Position numbers and translations under genes: made by a program
Origin: an uncultured Eubacterium sp.
GTDB taxonomy: Bacteria; Bacillota; Clostridia; Lachnospirales; Lachnospiraceae
NCBI GenBank assembly: GCA_947088865.1
Contig: CAMUHY010000013.1
Coordinates: 28,607-92,606 of the forward strand
Direction of reading: 5' to 3'
Length of the DNA stretch: 64,000 bases
Notes under the pieces: generated by a model
Told to the model about the DNA's origin: nothing
Database searches by the model: none
The model's input: only the letters and a program-made list of their open reading frames with translations
Part shown: one piece after another, positions 8,590-16,178 of the stretch
Numbering within the stretch: the stretch's first letter is position 1
Layout: each line of letters starts with the position of its first letter

Positions 8590-9300
8590 TTATTCATCAT
8601 ACGATTTTTTGCTCATTGCCTCATACGATACCTTTACAGCTTCCTGTGAAATATCACACTCTAAAACCCATATTTTTTTTAATTGCACTAAATTATCTAA
8701 AAATTCCAAAACTTTGCTGACACACTGTTCCTCTTCTGGCATAACCATCTGATGAAATATCTTGCTAATAACCTCTGTACTATTCATTGTTCGTATTGCA
8801 TTTTTTTCGCTTCGCTCAATAAAACACAAGCCTTGTATTGGTGTCGATGTATTGATATTATAGCCTTCTTTTCCACACCATGGAGTGCCATATGCCATCA
8901 ATTCTTTTCCTAAAAATCTTAGTATAGGCTTGTCCCCATTGACAATACGCGCCCGCTCGCCAAAATGGTCACACCACAATTTTACATGCGTTGTTTTGCC
9001 TGTTCCACTCTTTGCCATAAACGCATATGAACGTCCATCTACTTCAACGACTGCTGCATGAAGAAAAAAGACATCATAAAGTGGGAGCTTTTTTACAATA
9101 TTTCTATATATACATACACTCTCACAATACTGGTCTAAACTTCCGCCATACTGTTTTTCTTTTGCTATATCTTCATCGCTTGCACGCACACAAAATATAC
9201 TGTCTCCACTCTCTACAATATAATCTTTGCACAGTTTCTCCACAGCACTATATCGATTATCAATTTCAATAACCAACTCTGCTATTTTAATCTTAAACAT
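8590..9300 (-). CDS. HPr-kinase-like (HprK/PadeK-type) kinase
   Basis: A 236-residue protein resembling the kinase half of HprK. It has a P-loop AKSGTGKTTH near residues 96-105, followed by NGDKPIL and YGTPWCGKEGY, the usual order in stand-alone HprK-like kinases. It lacks the N-terminal domain of true HPr kinase, which is encoded separately at 29949-30896. Relatives in lasso-peptide clusters (PadeK type) phosphorylate the precursor peptide. AAAGGG precedes the ATG. It is the first gene of the operon, with the PqqD-like, peptidase, exporter and nucleotidyltransferase genes following, so it probably acts on a peptide substrate. The degenerate repeat copy C lies directly upstream. Confidence 0.75.
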   Translation of the reverse strand: MFKIKIAELVIEIDNRYSAVEKLCKDYIVESGDSIFCVRASDEDIAKEKQYGGSLDQYCESVCIYRNIVKKLPLYDVFFLHAAVVEVDGRSYAFMAKSGTGKTTHVKLWCDHFGERARIVNGDKPILRFLGKELMAYGTPWCGKEGYNINTSTPIQGLCFIERSEKNAIRTMNSTEVISKIFHQMVMPEEEQCVSKVLEFLDNLVQLKKIWVLECDISQEAVKVSYEAMSKKSYDE

Positions 9301-9349
9301 TATATTCCCTTTCTATTTTTATCTTTACAAACAATTTTCATAACTTTTA

Positions 9350-9416
9350 GCAAGTCCCCCCCCAATTTATTCCTTTGCAGCATTGAAGTAAGAACTTCTT
9401 TAATAAGGTCAAAAAC
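9350..9416 (+). repeat. Degenerate repeat right half, copy C
   Basis: The segment CAAGTCCCCCCCC...CCTTTGCAGCATTGAAGTAAGAACTTC followed by TTTAATAAGGTC matches the right half of the dispersed family. The stem is damaged (the C-run pairs poorly with AAGTAAGAACTT). The left half is not recognisable. It lies upstream of the HprK-like operon, between it and the IS607-type element. Confidence 0.55.
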
Positions 9417-9584
9417 ATAATTTAGCAAAATAAACATAACTAAAATATATTTAGTAATTGTTTATTTTGCATAAATATAATAAAGAATTTTAAGTTTTAC
9501 TATTGTTTATCTGTGTATATTCTATTACTCAACATTTATATGGTGTCCGTTACTGAAAACTTATAAAAAGCTATAAATAAACTT

Positions 9585-9722
9585 TTATGTGTCATTCCTT
9601 ATTCAACGTGTCCGCTTTTGATAAAATCTACTAACGTTTGGTATGACACTCCAAAGGCGTAAATTCCCGACTAACGTATCGGTACACATTGGCAGCACTT
9701 GTTTTTGCTATACTGCCAATCC
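9585..9722 (-). ncRNA. Probable omega RNA (TnpB guide RNA scaffold)
   Basis: The minus strand downstream of and overlapping the tnpB 3' end contains GTGCTGCCAATGTGTACCG, CGTTAGTCGGGAATTTACGC and CTTTGGAG in order, a pattern I associate with guide scaffolds at IS607/IS605 right ends. A terminal stem GTGTCATACC/GGAATGACAC (9640-9649 with 9589-9598) closes the end, nine of ten pairs. The guide would be read from flanking DNA beyond the element end. Boundaries are approximate. Confidence 0.5.
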
Positions 9723-10864
9723 GTATCTCATTAGATTCACACTTGCTTGATAATCCCTGTCAATCGTATTGTGACATTGCGGACAGATATAGATACGTTC
9801 CGAAAGCTTTAAATCTTTCTTAATATATCCACAGCACGAACACAATTTACTGGACGGATAGTATCGGTCTGCTGTCACAAATTCAATATTGTTCCAACGA
9901 CATTTGTATTTCATCTGCCTGTAAAATTCATAAAAGCACTGTTCCCAAACATCTTTTGCAAGATGCCTGTTTTTCATCATACCCTTTACATTCAAGTCTT
10001 CCAAAACAATAAACTTTGGTTTTCGGCTTACGATTTCAGAAGTGGTCTGATGTAAGTAATTATGTCGAATATTTGTTAGTCTATGGGTGATTTTTAAAAC
10101 CTTTTTCTCACTTTTTACAATATTGCGTGTTTTACAGTAACATTCTCCTTTTTTGTTTTTTGAGTATTTCTTTGATACTCTGCGTTGTAATCGACGCTTT
10201 TTCTTTTTTAGTTTTCTGACTTTTGCGGTCTTATTGATATTTTTGTAAATGTTTTTATCAGAACAAACTGCCAATTCCTTGATGCCTATATCTATTCCAA
10301 TTCCTTGATTGGTTGGCTGCTCTGTATTTTCTTCCAATTCAATTCCCACACAAATCCACCAGTTCAAGCCGTCAAATGTAATTCTCGGATTTGAATAGGT
10401 TGCATTTACAGCTATTCTGTCTGGTTCTGCAAGTCTGATTGAATTGAATTTCTGTTTGTCTTTCTGCTTGTTGTCAGCTTTTCCAGTTTCACATGCGTTC
10501 CTGTAAACTGTATCTTACATGGGTCCGCATAAAAACTCGGTTTTGACTTCCGTCTGCTCTTGAATTTCGGACTACCTGCCATTCCTTTGAAAAAGTTCTG
10601 ATATGCCTTTACAGCATCTTTGATTGCCTGTTTCGCAATATTGTTGCTGTAATCATTCAGCCATTGATATGCTTTTTCTGTTTTCATAATGGTAAAAATT
10701 TTTCGCAAATCACCATCGGAAATGAATTTATTTCCTGATTCATAATGTTGCTTTTCATAGTCTAATGCCCAATTGTATGCAAATCTTGCAAGTCCTGCAC
10801 AGGCAAACAACTTTGTCCTCTGTTTATTATTCGGACAGAGCATTACTTTTATGCTTTTAATCAT
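9708..10864 (-). pseudogene. tnpB: Frameshifted TnpB RNA-guided nuclease
   Basis: Two overlapping-frame pieces make up one TnpB. The N-terminal piece starts at the ATG at 10862-10864 and ends at a premature TAG near 10412. The C-terminal piece continues in the next frame from about 10465 to the stop at 9708. Joining them after SRK gives continuous protein (KFNSIRLAEPDRIAVNA), so a single base was lost near 10459-10465, in an A-run. The RuvC residues remain in the second piece: Asp in GIDIGI, Glu in VLEDLNV and Asp in IDRDYQASVN, as does the zinc finger CSCC...CPQC. TnpB is normally an omega-RNA-guided endonuclease. No classical slippery heptamer is visible, so mutation is more likely than programmed frameshifting. 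Confidence 0.85.
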
Positions 10865-11462
10865 TTTCTGTAAGCTCCTTTATCATCTTCTTTACCTTGT
10901 TTGCATGTTTCCCCTGCAATTTACAACTGCATACTGTAATTATCTGCACCAAATCCTCTATAAGTTCTTCCTGTTCGCTTCTTTCCGTTGTGTCAACAAT
11001 TTCAATTTCACAGTCATACAATTGGGCAATGTATTCAATCAGTTCAAATCCGAATCTTGTCAGTCTGTCTTTATAAAGCACAACCACTTTCGATATACTT
11101 CTGTTTACTATGCCTTTTATCAATTCCTGCAAGCCTTTTCTTTTGTAATTGATTCCAGAGCCAATATCCGAAATAATTTCAAATGGTTTTCCTTGTGCAA
11201 GCAGATATGTTCTTATATTCTCTTTCTGCCGTTCTAAATCGTCTTTGTGTTTCACAGAACGGACACGACAGTAACCTACCGTTTTCTCCTGTCTTTTTAC
11301 AGGTTTATATAATATCTGATTCAGGTCGTCTTGTGAATAGTAACGATAACCATTAGGACTTGTGTGATGTGGTTTCAGCTTTCCCGATTTGTCCCAGTTC
11401 CTTAAAGTCTGTGCTGTTACTCCAAGAATTTCTGTCATCTCATGTATAGTGTAATATTTCAT
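10857..11462 (-). CDS. tnpA: IS607-type serine recombinase TnpA, active site altered
   Basis: A 201-residue IS607 transposase. The N-terminus (YYTIHEMTEILGVTAQTLRN) is a MerR-like helix-turn-helix, followed by the resolvase catalytic domain. The catalytic motif is normally GYxRVSS; here it reads GYCRVRSVKHK, so the nucleophilic Ser is Arg (codon at 11259-11261, a single-base change from AGT to CGT). The downstream KDRLTRFG arginines are intact. AGAGGTGAT precedes the ATG at 11462; the longer upstream frame is not needed. The stop overlaps the tnpB ATG by eight bases (ATGATTAA). The protein is probably unable to catalyse recombination. Confidence 0.85.
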   Translation of the reverse strand: MKYYTIHEMTEILGVTAQTLRNWDKSGKLKPHHTSPNGYRYYSQDDLNQILYKPVKRQEKTVGYCRVRSVKHKDDLERQKENIRTYLLAQGKPFEIISDIGSGINYKRKGLQELIKGIVNRSISKVVVLYKDRLTRFGFELIEYIAQLYDCEIEIVDTTERSEQEELIEDLVQIITVCSCKLQGKHANKVKKMIKELTEND

Positions 11463-11541
11463 TTTATCACCTCTATACATAGTTATAACACACCTTATTA
11501 TAAAAACAAATAGCATTTTTATAATTTTTTATAACTTATTT

Positions 11542-12531
11542 TCAACTGTTAAAACCCTCTTTTTTATTTTGTGTGACATCATTTTTTAAATCGTTCATGA
11601 TATCTTGTATTATCTCTTCTTTTCCATTTACCTTTATATCGTTATGTTCATCTTGTATTATAGTTGTAGTGTTATCCTTTTCTACTTCTTGTATACGCTC
11701 TCTCTTTTCATTTTGAACTATATCTTTTAAATTATCTTCTTTTTCATCTTTTACTTTATCTTCAATTCTATCCTCTTGCAAAATTTCTTTATTTTCTGTT
11801 ATCACTGCTTTAGGTGCTGTGAGAAACATATATGTAACAGCCGCAATAATAGCGCCTATACATGGTCCGGCAATAAATACCCACACTTGCCCTAAAGCGG
11901 TCACATCACCCGTTATTCCTTTCACAATAGCAGGACCAAAGCTTCTTGCAGGATTAACGCTTGTTCCTGTAAATGGAATACCAAAAAGATGAACGGTTGT
12001 CAACGCAAGACCAATTACTACGCCGGCAACTTTGCTGTATGCCTCCTTTGAAGTCACACCGATTACTGTTATCACAAAAACAAATGTCAAAATAATTTCA
12101 ATAATAAGCGCACCCCACATATTAACCTCAAGAAATGGCGACGCTTCACCATATCCGTTTGTCCCAAAACTTAATAAATCATAACCATAACTTCCGTATT
12201 GTTCAATAATTTCTTGATTAAATGTTTTTGACAGACCAAGCATTGCAAAGCCTGCTGCAATACCACCCAGTAATTGTGATACAACATAGCCGCACAAATC
12301 AATAAGCGACATTTTTCCACTGATAAATACGCCTAAAGACACCGCTGGATTAATATGACACCCCGATATATTTCCTATCGAATACGCCATAGCAGTGACA
12401 GTTAGTCCAAATATCAAAGCAATTCCAACAACGCCCAAAAATCCTTGATATCCTCCCGTAAATGAGGCAACGCCACAGGCTATAAATGTCAATAAAAACG
12501 TCCCAATAAACTCCGCAATATATTTTCTCAT
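11542..12531 (-). CDS. aqpZ: Aquaporin/glycerol facilitator with charged C-terminal tail
   Basis: A membrane channel of the MIP family. Both half-helix motifs are present, GCHINPAVSLG and GTSVNPARSFGPA, in about 240 residues with six membrane segments; the Arg after the second NPA belongs to the selectivity filter. The ar/R pattern looks closer to water channels than to glycerol facilitators, but this is not certain. Unusually, about 87 extra residues follow the last membrane helix: a highly charged, Glu/Lys/Asp/Ile-rich, coiled-coil-like tail. AGGAGG-like GGAGG precedes the ATG. Single gene, next to the IS607-type element. Confidence 0.85.
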   Translation of the reverse strand: MRKYIAEFIGTFLLTFIACGVASFTGGYQGFLGVVGIALIFGLTVTAMAYSIGNISGCHINPAVSLGVFISGKMSLIDLCGYVVSQLLGGIAAGFAMLGLSKTFNQEIIEQYGSYGYDLLSFGTNGYGEASPFLEVNMWGALIIEIILTFVFVITVIGVTSKEAYSKVAGVVIGLALTTVHLFGIPFTGTSVNPARSFGPAIVKGITGDVTALGQVWVFIAGPCIGAIIAAVTYMFLTAPKAVITENKEILQEDRIEDKVKDEKEDNLKDIVQNEKRERIQEVEKDNTTTIIQDEHNDIKVNGKEEIIQDIMNDLKNDVTQNKKEGFNS

Positions 12532-12683
12532 ACTTTTTCCTCCATTAAACTATTTATCTTTTAAGCTAAATCTGATAAGATAATATATGTGTGTGTTTAA
12601 TAATTTATGTTAAGTTATAAATCTTATAACACAGCATACCACAATATATTTATTTTAACAATATCTTATACGGAGGATTATTT

Positions 12684-13706
12684 ATGAACAGTAAAAAACA
12701 AAGAAAGATTGCCATTATTACAATGATAACAATGGCTGCTGTTATTATTTTAGGATTGACTATTGGATTAGTCGCGTTTTTTAAATTAGATATGGGAAAA
12801 TTTATCACAAATCGTGGCTCACGTGTCTATTCGCCAGCAGAAATTGAAAAAATAGAGTCCTTAGCCACAGAAAATGGAAAGCAAATTCATATTGACGATA
12901 TCAAAAAACAACTTGATTCTGGAATTGGCATCAATACTTTAGTCCGCAATATGTTTGCCGACCAGTTTGTATATACAGTAGGCGGACGTTATTACTTTAC
13001 CCCTATCAATTATGAATTAAAACAAAATAAACTTGTCAACGCGAACTTTGTCGCACAAGATAACGGAGAGATTGTCTATAAAGACAATGGAACGATTACT
13101 TCTCATAAAGGAATCGATGCTTCAAAATATCAAGGAACTATTGATTTTTCAAAAGTAAAAAACAGCGGTGTTGAATATGCTATGTTACGTGTTGGATATC
13201 GTGGTTATACAGGTGGTACGCTCAATAAAGACACTTCTTTTGATACCTATGCAAAAGACGCTATACGAAACGGCATTGATGTTGGCGTATATTTTTTCTC
13301 ACAGGCAATTACCACTGCTGAAGCTGAAGAAGAAGCAGAATATGTCTTAAATCAAATTTCTCCTTATAATATCACATATCCTATTGTTATTGATATCGAA
13401 GAAATTACCGAAGACACGGCAAGACAAGAATCTCTTTCAAATGAACAGCTCACCGATATTGTAATTGCATTTTGTGAAAAAATCAAATCGGCTGGATATA
13501 CGCCTATGATTTATGCAAATATGCGCTATTTTGCAGGAAAACTTCAAATGGAACGACTGGACAACTATGAAAAATGGTACGCTTTTTATGCAGATGTTCC
13601 TTATATGCCTTATGAATTTTCAATGTGGCAATATTCAGATTCTGGTTCTATTGATGGTATCAATGGAAAAGTTGATTTAGATATATCCTTTAAAACTTGG
13701 TCATAA
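12684..13706 (+). CDS. Membrane-anchored GH25 lysozyme-like protein
   Basis: A 340-residue protein with a short basic N-terminus, one membrane segment (about residues 10-33) and an extracellular linker of about 110 residues. The glycoside hydrolase family 25 domain runs from residue 140 to the end. The catalytic Asp/Glu signatures are KGIDASKYQG at the start of the domain and VIDIEE in the middle, with MWQYSDSG near the end. GH25 enzymes cleave the beta-1,4 bond of peptidoglycan, so a wall-remodelling role outside the cell is likely. CGGAGG precedes the ATG. The next plus-strand gene begins 14 bases after the stop. Confidence 0.85.
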   Translation: MNSKKQRKIAIITMITMAAVIILGLTIGLVAFFKLDMGKFITNRGSRVYSPAEIEKIESLATENGKQIHIDDIKKQLDSGIGINTLVRNMFADQFVYTVGGRYYFTPINYELKQNKLVNANFVAQDNGEIVYKDNGTITSHKGIDASKYQGTIDFSKVKNSGVEYAMLRVGYRGYTGGTLNKDTSFDTYAKDAIRNGIDVGVYFFSQAITTAEAEEEAEYVLNQISPYNITYPIVIDIEEITEDTARQESLSNEQLTDIVIAFCEKIKSAGYTPMIYANMRYFAGKLQMERLDNYEKWYAFYADVPYMPYEFSMWQYSDSGSIDGINGKVDLDISFKTWS

Positions 13707-13720
13707 AATGGAGCAAAACA

Positions 13721-14083
13721 ATGATATTATACCGACCTGTTGGAACAAAAGAGCTTGAATTAATAGCGGCAAGCGATTATACCAAATATCCGCCAAGATT
13801 GCCAGAGCAGCCTATTTTTTATCCTGTATTAAATGAACAGTATGCAAAAGAGATAGCTTCACAGTGGAATGTAAAATATAATAGCGACCACAAAGGCTAT
13901 GTAACCAAATTTGAAATTGACGACAACTATTTTCAACAATTTGAAGTTCACATTGTCGGTGCAACGTATCACCAAGAATTATGGGTTTTGGCTGAAGAGC
14001 TTGAAATCTTTAATCAGCATATTATAGGAAAAATACAGGTTGTATCTTCATTTTGTGAAAAAAAAGAAGAATTTATCCAATAA
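13721..14083 (+). CDS. ADP-ribosylation/crystallin J1-like small protein
   Basis: A 120-residue protein starting MILYRPVGTKELELIA and containing PPRLPEQPIFYPVLN and a C-terminal half with HQELWVLAEELEIFN. I recognise this layout from proteins labelled 'ADP-ribosylation/crystallin J1', for which no experimental function is known to me. An in-frame GTG-like start upstream at 13697 overlaps the lysozyme gene, but GGAG is placed correctly before the ATG at 13721. It probably shares a transcript with the lysozyme-like gene. There is no signal peptide; the protein is likely cytosolic. Confidence 0.6.
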   Translation: MILYRPVGTKELELIAASDYTKYPPRLPEQPIFYPVLNEQYAKEIASQWNVKYNSDHKGYVTKFEIDDNYFQQFEVHIVGATYHQELWVLAEELEIFNQHIIGKIQVVSSFCEKKEEFIQ

Positions 14084-14102
14084 TAAAGATTTAAATACCA
14101 AT

Positions 14103-14197
14103 AAAAAAATGTCACATTAAAGATAATGGATACAAGAGATGCAACATATAATATCAAGCAATATCTTGTATATCCAACTTTTAATGCGACATTTTTA
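14103..14197. terminator. Long bidirectional palindrome between convergent genes
   Basis: Arms AAAAATGTCACATTAAA and TTTAATGCGACATTTTT pair with one mismatch. They enclose GGATACAAGA/TCTTGTATATCC. An A-run precedes and a T-run follows, so the hairpin can terminate transcription from both the plus-strand gene before it and the minus-strand MATE gene after it. Confidence 0.75.
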
Positions 14198-14218
14198 TAT
14201 TTTGTTTGAATCTCTTTT

Positions 14219-15535
14219 TTAAGAAATAGCTTTTATAAGCATTTCTTGTTTATCAACATGCCATTTTAGCATAATTGCCAAAAGAGCAGACAATATTCTT
14301 GCAAAAACGGTACTCCACCAAATCATTATTTGCCCACCAAACAATGGCGGTAAAATAAGCATAAGAATTAACATAAATAAAGGTTCTACAAACGTTAAAA
14401 CATACGAAAATGTACTTTTTTCTGTTGCATAAAAACTTGCAGTTGTAATGCGGTTAATAGCAACAAACGGCACTGAAACCAAAAAGATAGGTATTATCTT
14501 TGCAATTTCTATATTTACTTCACTTGATGCACCAAACAATATGCCAAGATGCTCTCTTGTTAAATACATAACAATGCAGCCAACTAAGGATAAAATCATT
14601 GAAAACCCATAGGCTAATTTTCTTACATTTTTTAACCGTTCAAAATCTTTCTCACCATAATATCGGCTTATTAATGGTTGACTTCCATCTCCAACACCCT
14701 GCAAAATCAAATAAATTATACATATCATATATGCAATACACGCATATGTAGCTATTGCTTGTTCTCCACCATAGGATATTGAAAAACGATTGATAATGAT
14801 TAGGGATATATTGGGAGTCATGGCAAGTCCAAAAGGTGCAATTCCAATTTTAATAATAGAAACAGACACTGCTCCCATTTTTGAAAAAGGAATTTTTAAT
14901 GTAAATTGTTTTTTGTGCAATAGATAAATCAATGCAACCAACATGGTAACTCCTTGACCGATAATAGTAGCCCATGCAGCTCCTGCAACACCTTGTTCAA
15001 ATATCCATACAAACAAGTAATCAAGAATAATATTTGTGACAAACCCAACAATCATTGAAATCATTGCATAAAATGAACTGCCATGATTACGAATAAATGG
15101 TATAAGCCCTGTACCAATAACCTGAAGCCCCGCTCCCAAAGCAATAATGGCAATATACTCTTCTCCCAAAGCAAGCAGTTGTCCATTAGCGCCTAACATT
15201 CTTAAAAGAACATTATTGAAACAAAATATTGAAAATGTCAAAAGAATACTTGAAATAATCAATACCCACAATGCACCCGCTGTAAATTCTCTCGCTCTAG
15301 CTTCTTTCTTTTCAGCTTTATTAATGGAATAATAAATAGCGCCGCCCATGCCAATTCCTGTGCCTAGCGCTTGAATAACCGCAACAATAGGATAAGCTAT
15401 ATTAACGGCTGAAAGTCCCAAATCACCTATACTATTTCCCACAAAAAATCCATCTACAATGGCATAAACGCCTGATAATGCAAAGGAAAATACAGAGGGG
15501 ATAACATATTGAAAAAACATTTTTATATCACGCAT
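14219..15535 (-). CDS. MATE-family efflux transporter
   Basis: A 438-residue multidrug/toxin extrusion transporter with about twelve membrane segments. The N-terminus (FFQYVIPSVFSFALSGVYAIVDGFFVGN) and the mid-protein QGVGDGSQPLISRYYGEKD loop are characteristic of the MepA/NorM-like branch. These antiporters export cationic drugs and metabolites using Na+ or H+ gradients. It follows the MarR-type regulator gene after eight bases and has AGGAG before the ATG, so both are one operon whose expression is probably relieved when the regulator binds a ligand. The long palindrome at 14103-14197 is its terminator. Confidence 0.85.
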   Translation of the reverse strand: MRDIKMFFQYVIPSVFSFALSGVYAIVDGFFVGNSIGDLGLSAVNIAYPIVAVIQALGTGIGMGGAIYYSINKAEKKEARAREFTAGALWVLIISSILLTFSIFCFNNVLLRMLGANGQLLALGEEYIAIIALGAGLQVIGTGLIPFIRNHGSSFYAMISMIVGFVTNIILDYLFVWIFEQGVAGAAWATIIGQGVTMLVALIYLLHKKQFTLKIPFSKMGAVSVSIIKIGIAPFGLAMTPNISLIIINRFSISYGGEQAIATYACIAYMICIIYLILQGVGDGSQPLISRYYGEKDFERLKNVRKLAYGFSMILSLVGCIVMYLTREHLGILFGASSEVNIEIAKIIPIFLVSVPFVAINRITTASFYATEKSTFSYVLTFVEPLFMLILMLILPPLFGGQIMIWWSTVFARILSALLAIMLKWHVDKQEMLIKAIS

Positions 15536-15543
15536 TTATTTCA

Positions 15544-15996
15544 CTACTCCTTTCTTACCACCGCTTTGCTAAAAAGTTCTACAAATAACGCCATATTATC
15601 ATTTAATTGCTTCATATGGTCTATTCCCATTTCCTCGATTACAAACAATTCAACTTCTCGCAGCTTAGTAATTATTGTATCCGCATATTCTTTTCCTGTT
15701 ATCGTAAACTGAACCGTTTTATTTCGCTTATCCTCCTGCATAGGGAGCATTTCAACCAAGCCTTTTTTTTCAAAATCTTTCAAAATCATATTAATGGTTT
15801 GCTTAGGTATCAACCATCTTTGACTAATTTTTTTCTGTGTGCAATTTTCTTTGCTTCCATGAATAGCTAATAAAACTAATAAACCATTGATAGACAAATC
15901 ATGTGCTTTTGCCCATTCCTCATACACATAATTACATTCTTGCCATACGGTATAATATTTGTTTAATTGTTCCATAAAGTCTGTATTATTTATCAT
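15544..15996 (-). CDS. MarR-family transcriptional repressor
   Basis: A 150-residue winged-helix protein. The recognition part is TQKKISQRWLIPKQTINMILKDFEKKGLVEM followed by the wing DKRNKTVQFTITGKEYA, the standard MarR order. The flanking helices form the dimer interface. AAGGAGGG precedes the ATG. It is the first gene of the operon with the MATE pump. Two near-identical 16-base sites overlap the operon's own promoter (16015-16067), which suggests autorepression and ligand-induced expression of the pump. The ligand is unknown. Confidence 0.85.
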   Translation of the reverse strand: MINNTDFMEQLNKYYTVWQECNYVYEEWAKAHDLSINGLLVLLAIHGSKENCTQKKISQRWLIPKQTINMILKDFEKKGLVEMLPMQEDKRNKTVQFTITGKEYADTIITKLREVELFVIEEMGIDHMKQLNDNMALFVELFSKAVVRKE

Positions 15997-16014
15997 AGTT
16001 TCCCTCCTTAAATT

Positions 16015-16067
16015 TAGTCCATTTCCGTACCATTTATATTATAGTCCAAAACCGTACTAATTGTCAA
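16015..16067 (-). promoter_or_regulatory. marR-mate promoter with duplicated operator
   Basis: On the minus strand TTGACA (16067-16062) and TATAAT (16043-16038) are separated by 18 bases, a near-consensus sigma-A promoter. Two copies of TAGTCCAwwwCCGTAC lie at 16042-16057, inside the spacer, and at 16015-16030, after the -10 box. They are 27 bases apart. Their position suits repression by the MarR protein encoded downstream. Confidence 0.75.
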
Positions 16068-16075
16068 GAAAAAAA

Positions 16076-16160
16076 ACTGTTACAAAATAGAAATCTTATA
16101 CCTGATATATAGCTATCAATCAAAGCTATATCTGGTATTAAGAAGTCTTTTTGTAACAGC
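16076..16160 (-). terminator. Long imperfect palindrome after nudC
   Basis: Arms ACTGTTACAAAA and TTTTTGTAACAG enclose further pairing: TCTTATACC with GGTATTAAGA, and ATATAGCT with AGCTATAT. It lies downstream of nudC on the minus strand and ends in an A/T-rich run, as expected of a terminator. The arm sequence TTTTGTAACAGCTTCTTTCT is shared with 2869-2981. Confidence 0.65.
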
Positions 16161-16178
16161 TTCTTTCTGTCTTATTTA

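Larger units (their letters stand above)
9585..11520 (-). mobile_element. Decayed IS607-type insertion element
   Basis: The element consists of tnpA (serine recombinase with a MerR-like N-terminus) overlapping tnpB, then the probable omega RNA at the tnpB end. This order is the hallmark of IS607. IS607 elements have no terminal inverted repeats, so the exact ends cannot be fixed by eye; I place them from the RNA end to the region just before the aquaporin gene. Both genes carry damage, so the copy is probably not autonomous. Confidence 0.7.

Noticed and set aside
8295-8720. Plus-strand frame of 141 codons opposite the PqqD-like gene and the kinase end
   Set aside because: It runs antisense across two well-supported genes and an AT-rich gap, without a ribosome binding site.
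10773-11237. Plus-strand frame of 154 codons opposite tnpA and tnpB
   Set aside because: It is antisense to clearly recognisable transposase domains and hydrophobic by chance.
9585-11520. Direct parentage of the dispersed repeats by the IS607-type element
   Set aside because: The ends of the IS607-type element (GTGTCAT stem) do not match the repeat ends (CTTGATGAGGTTAAAA), so this element is not their evident source.
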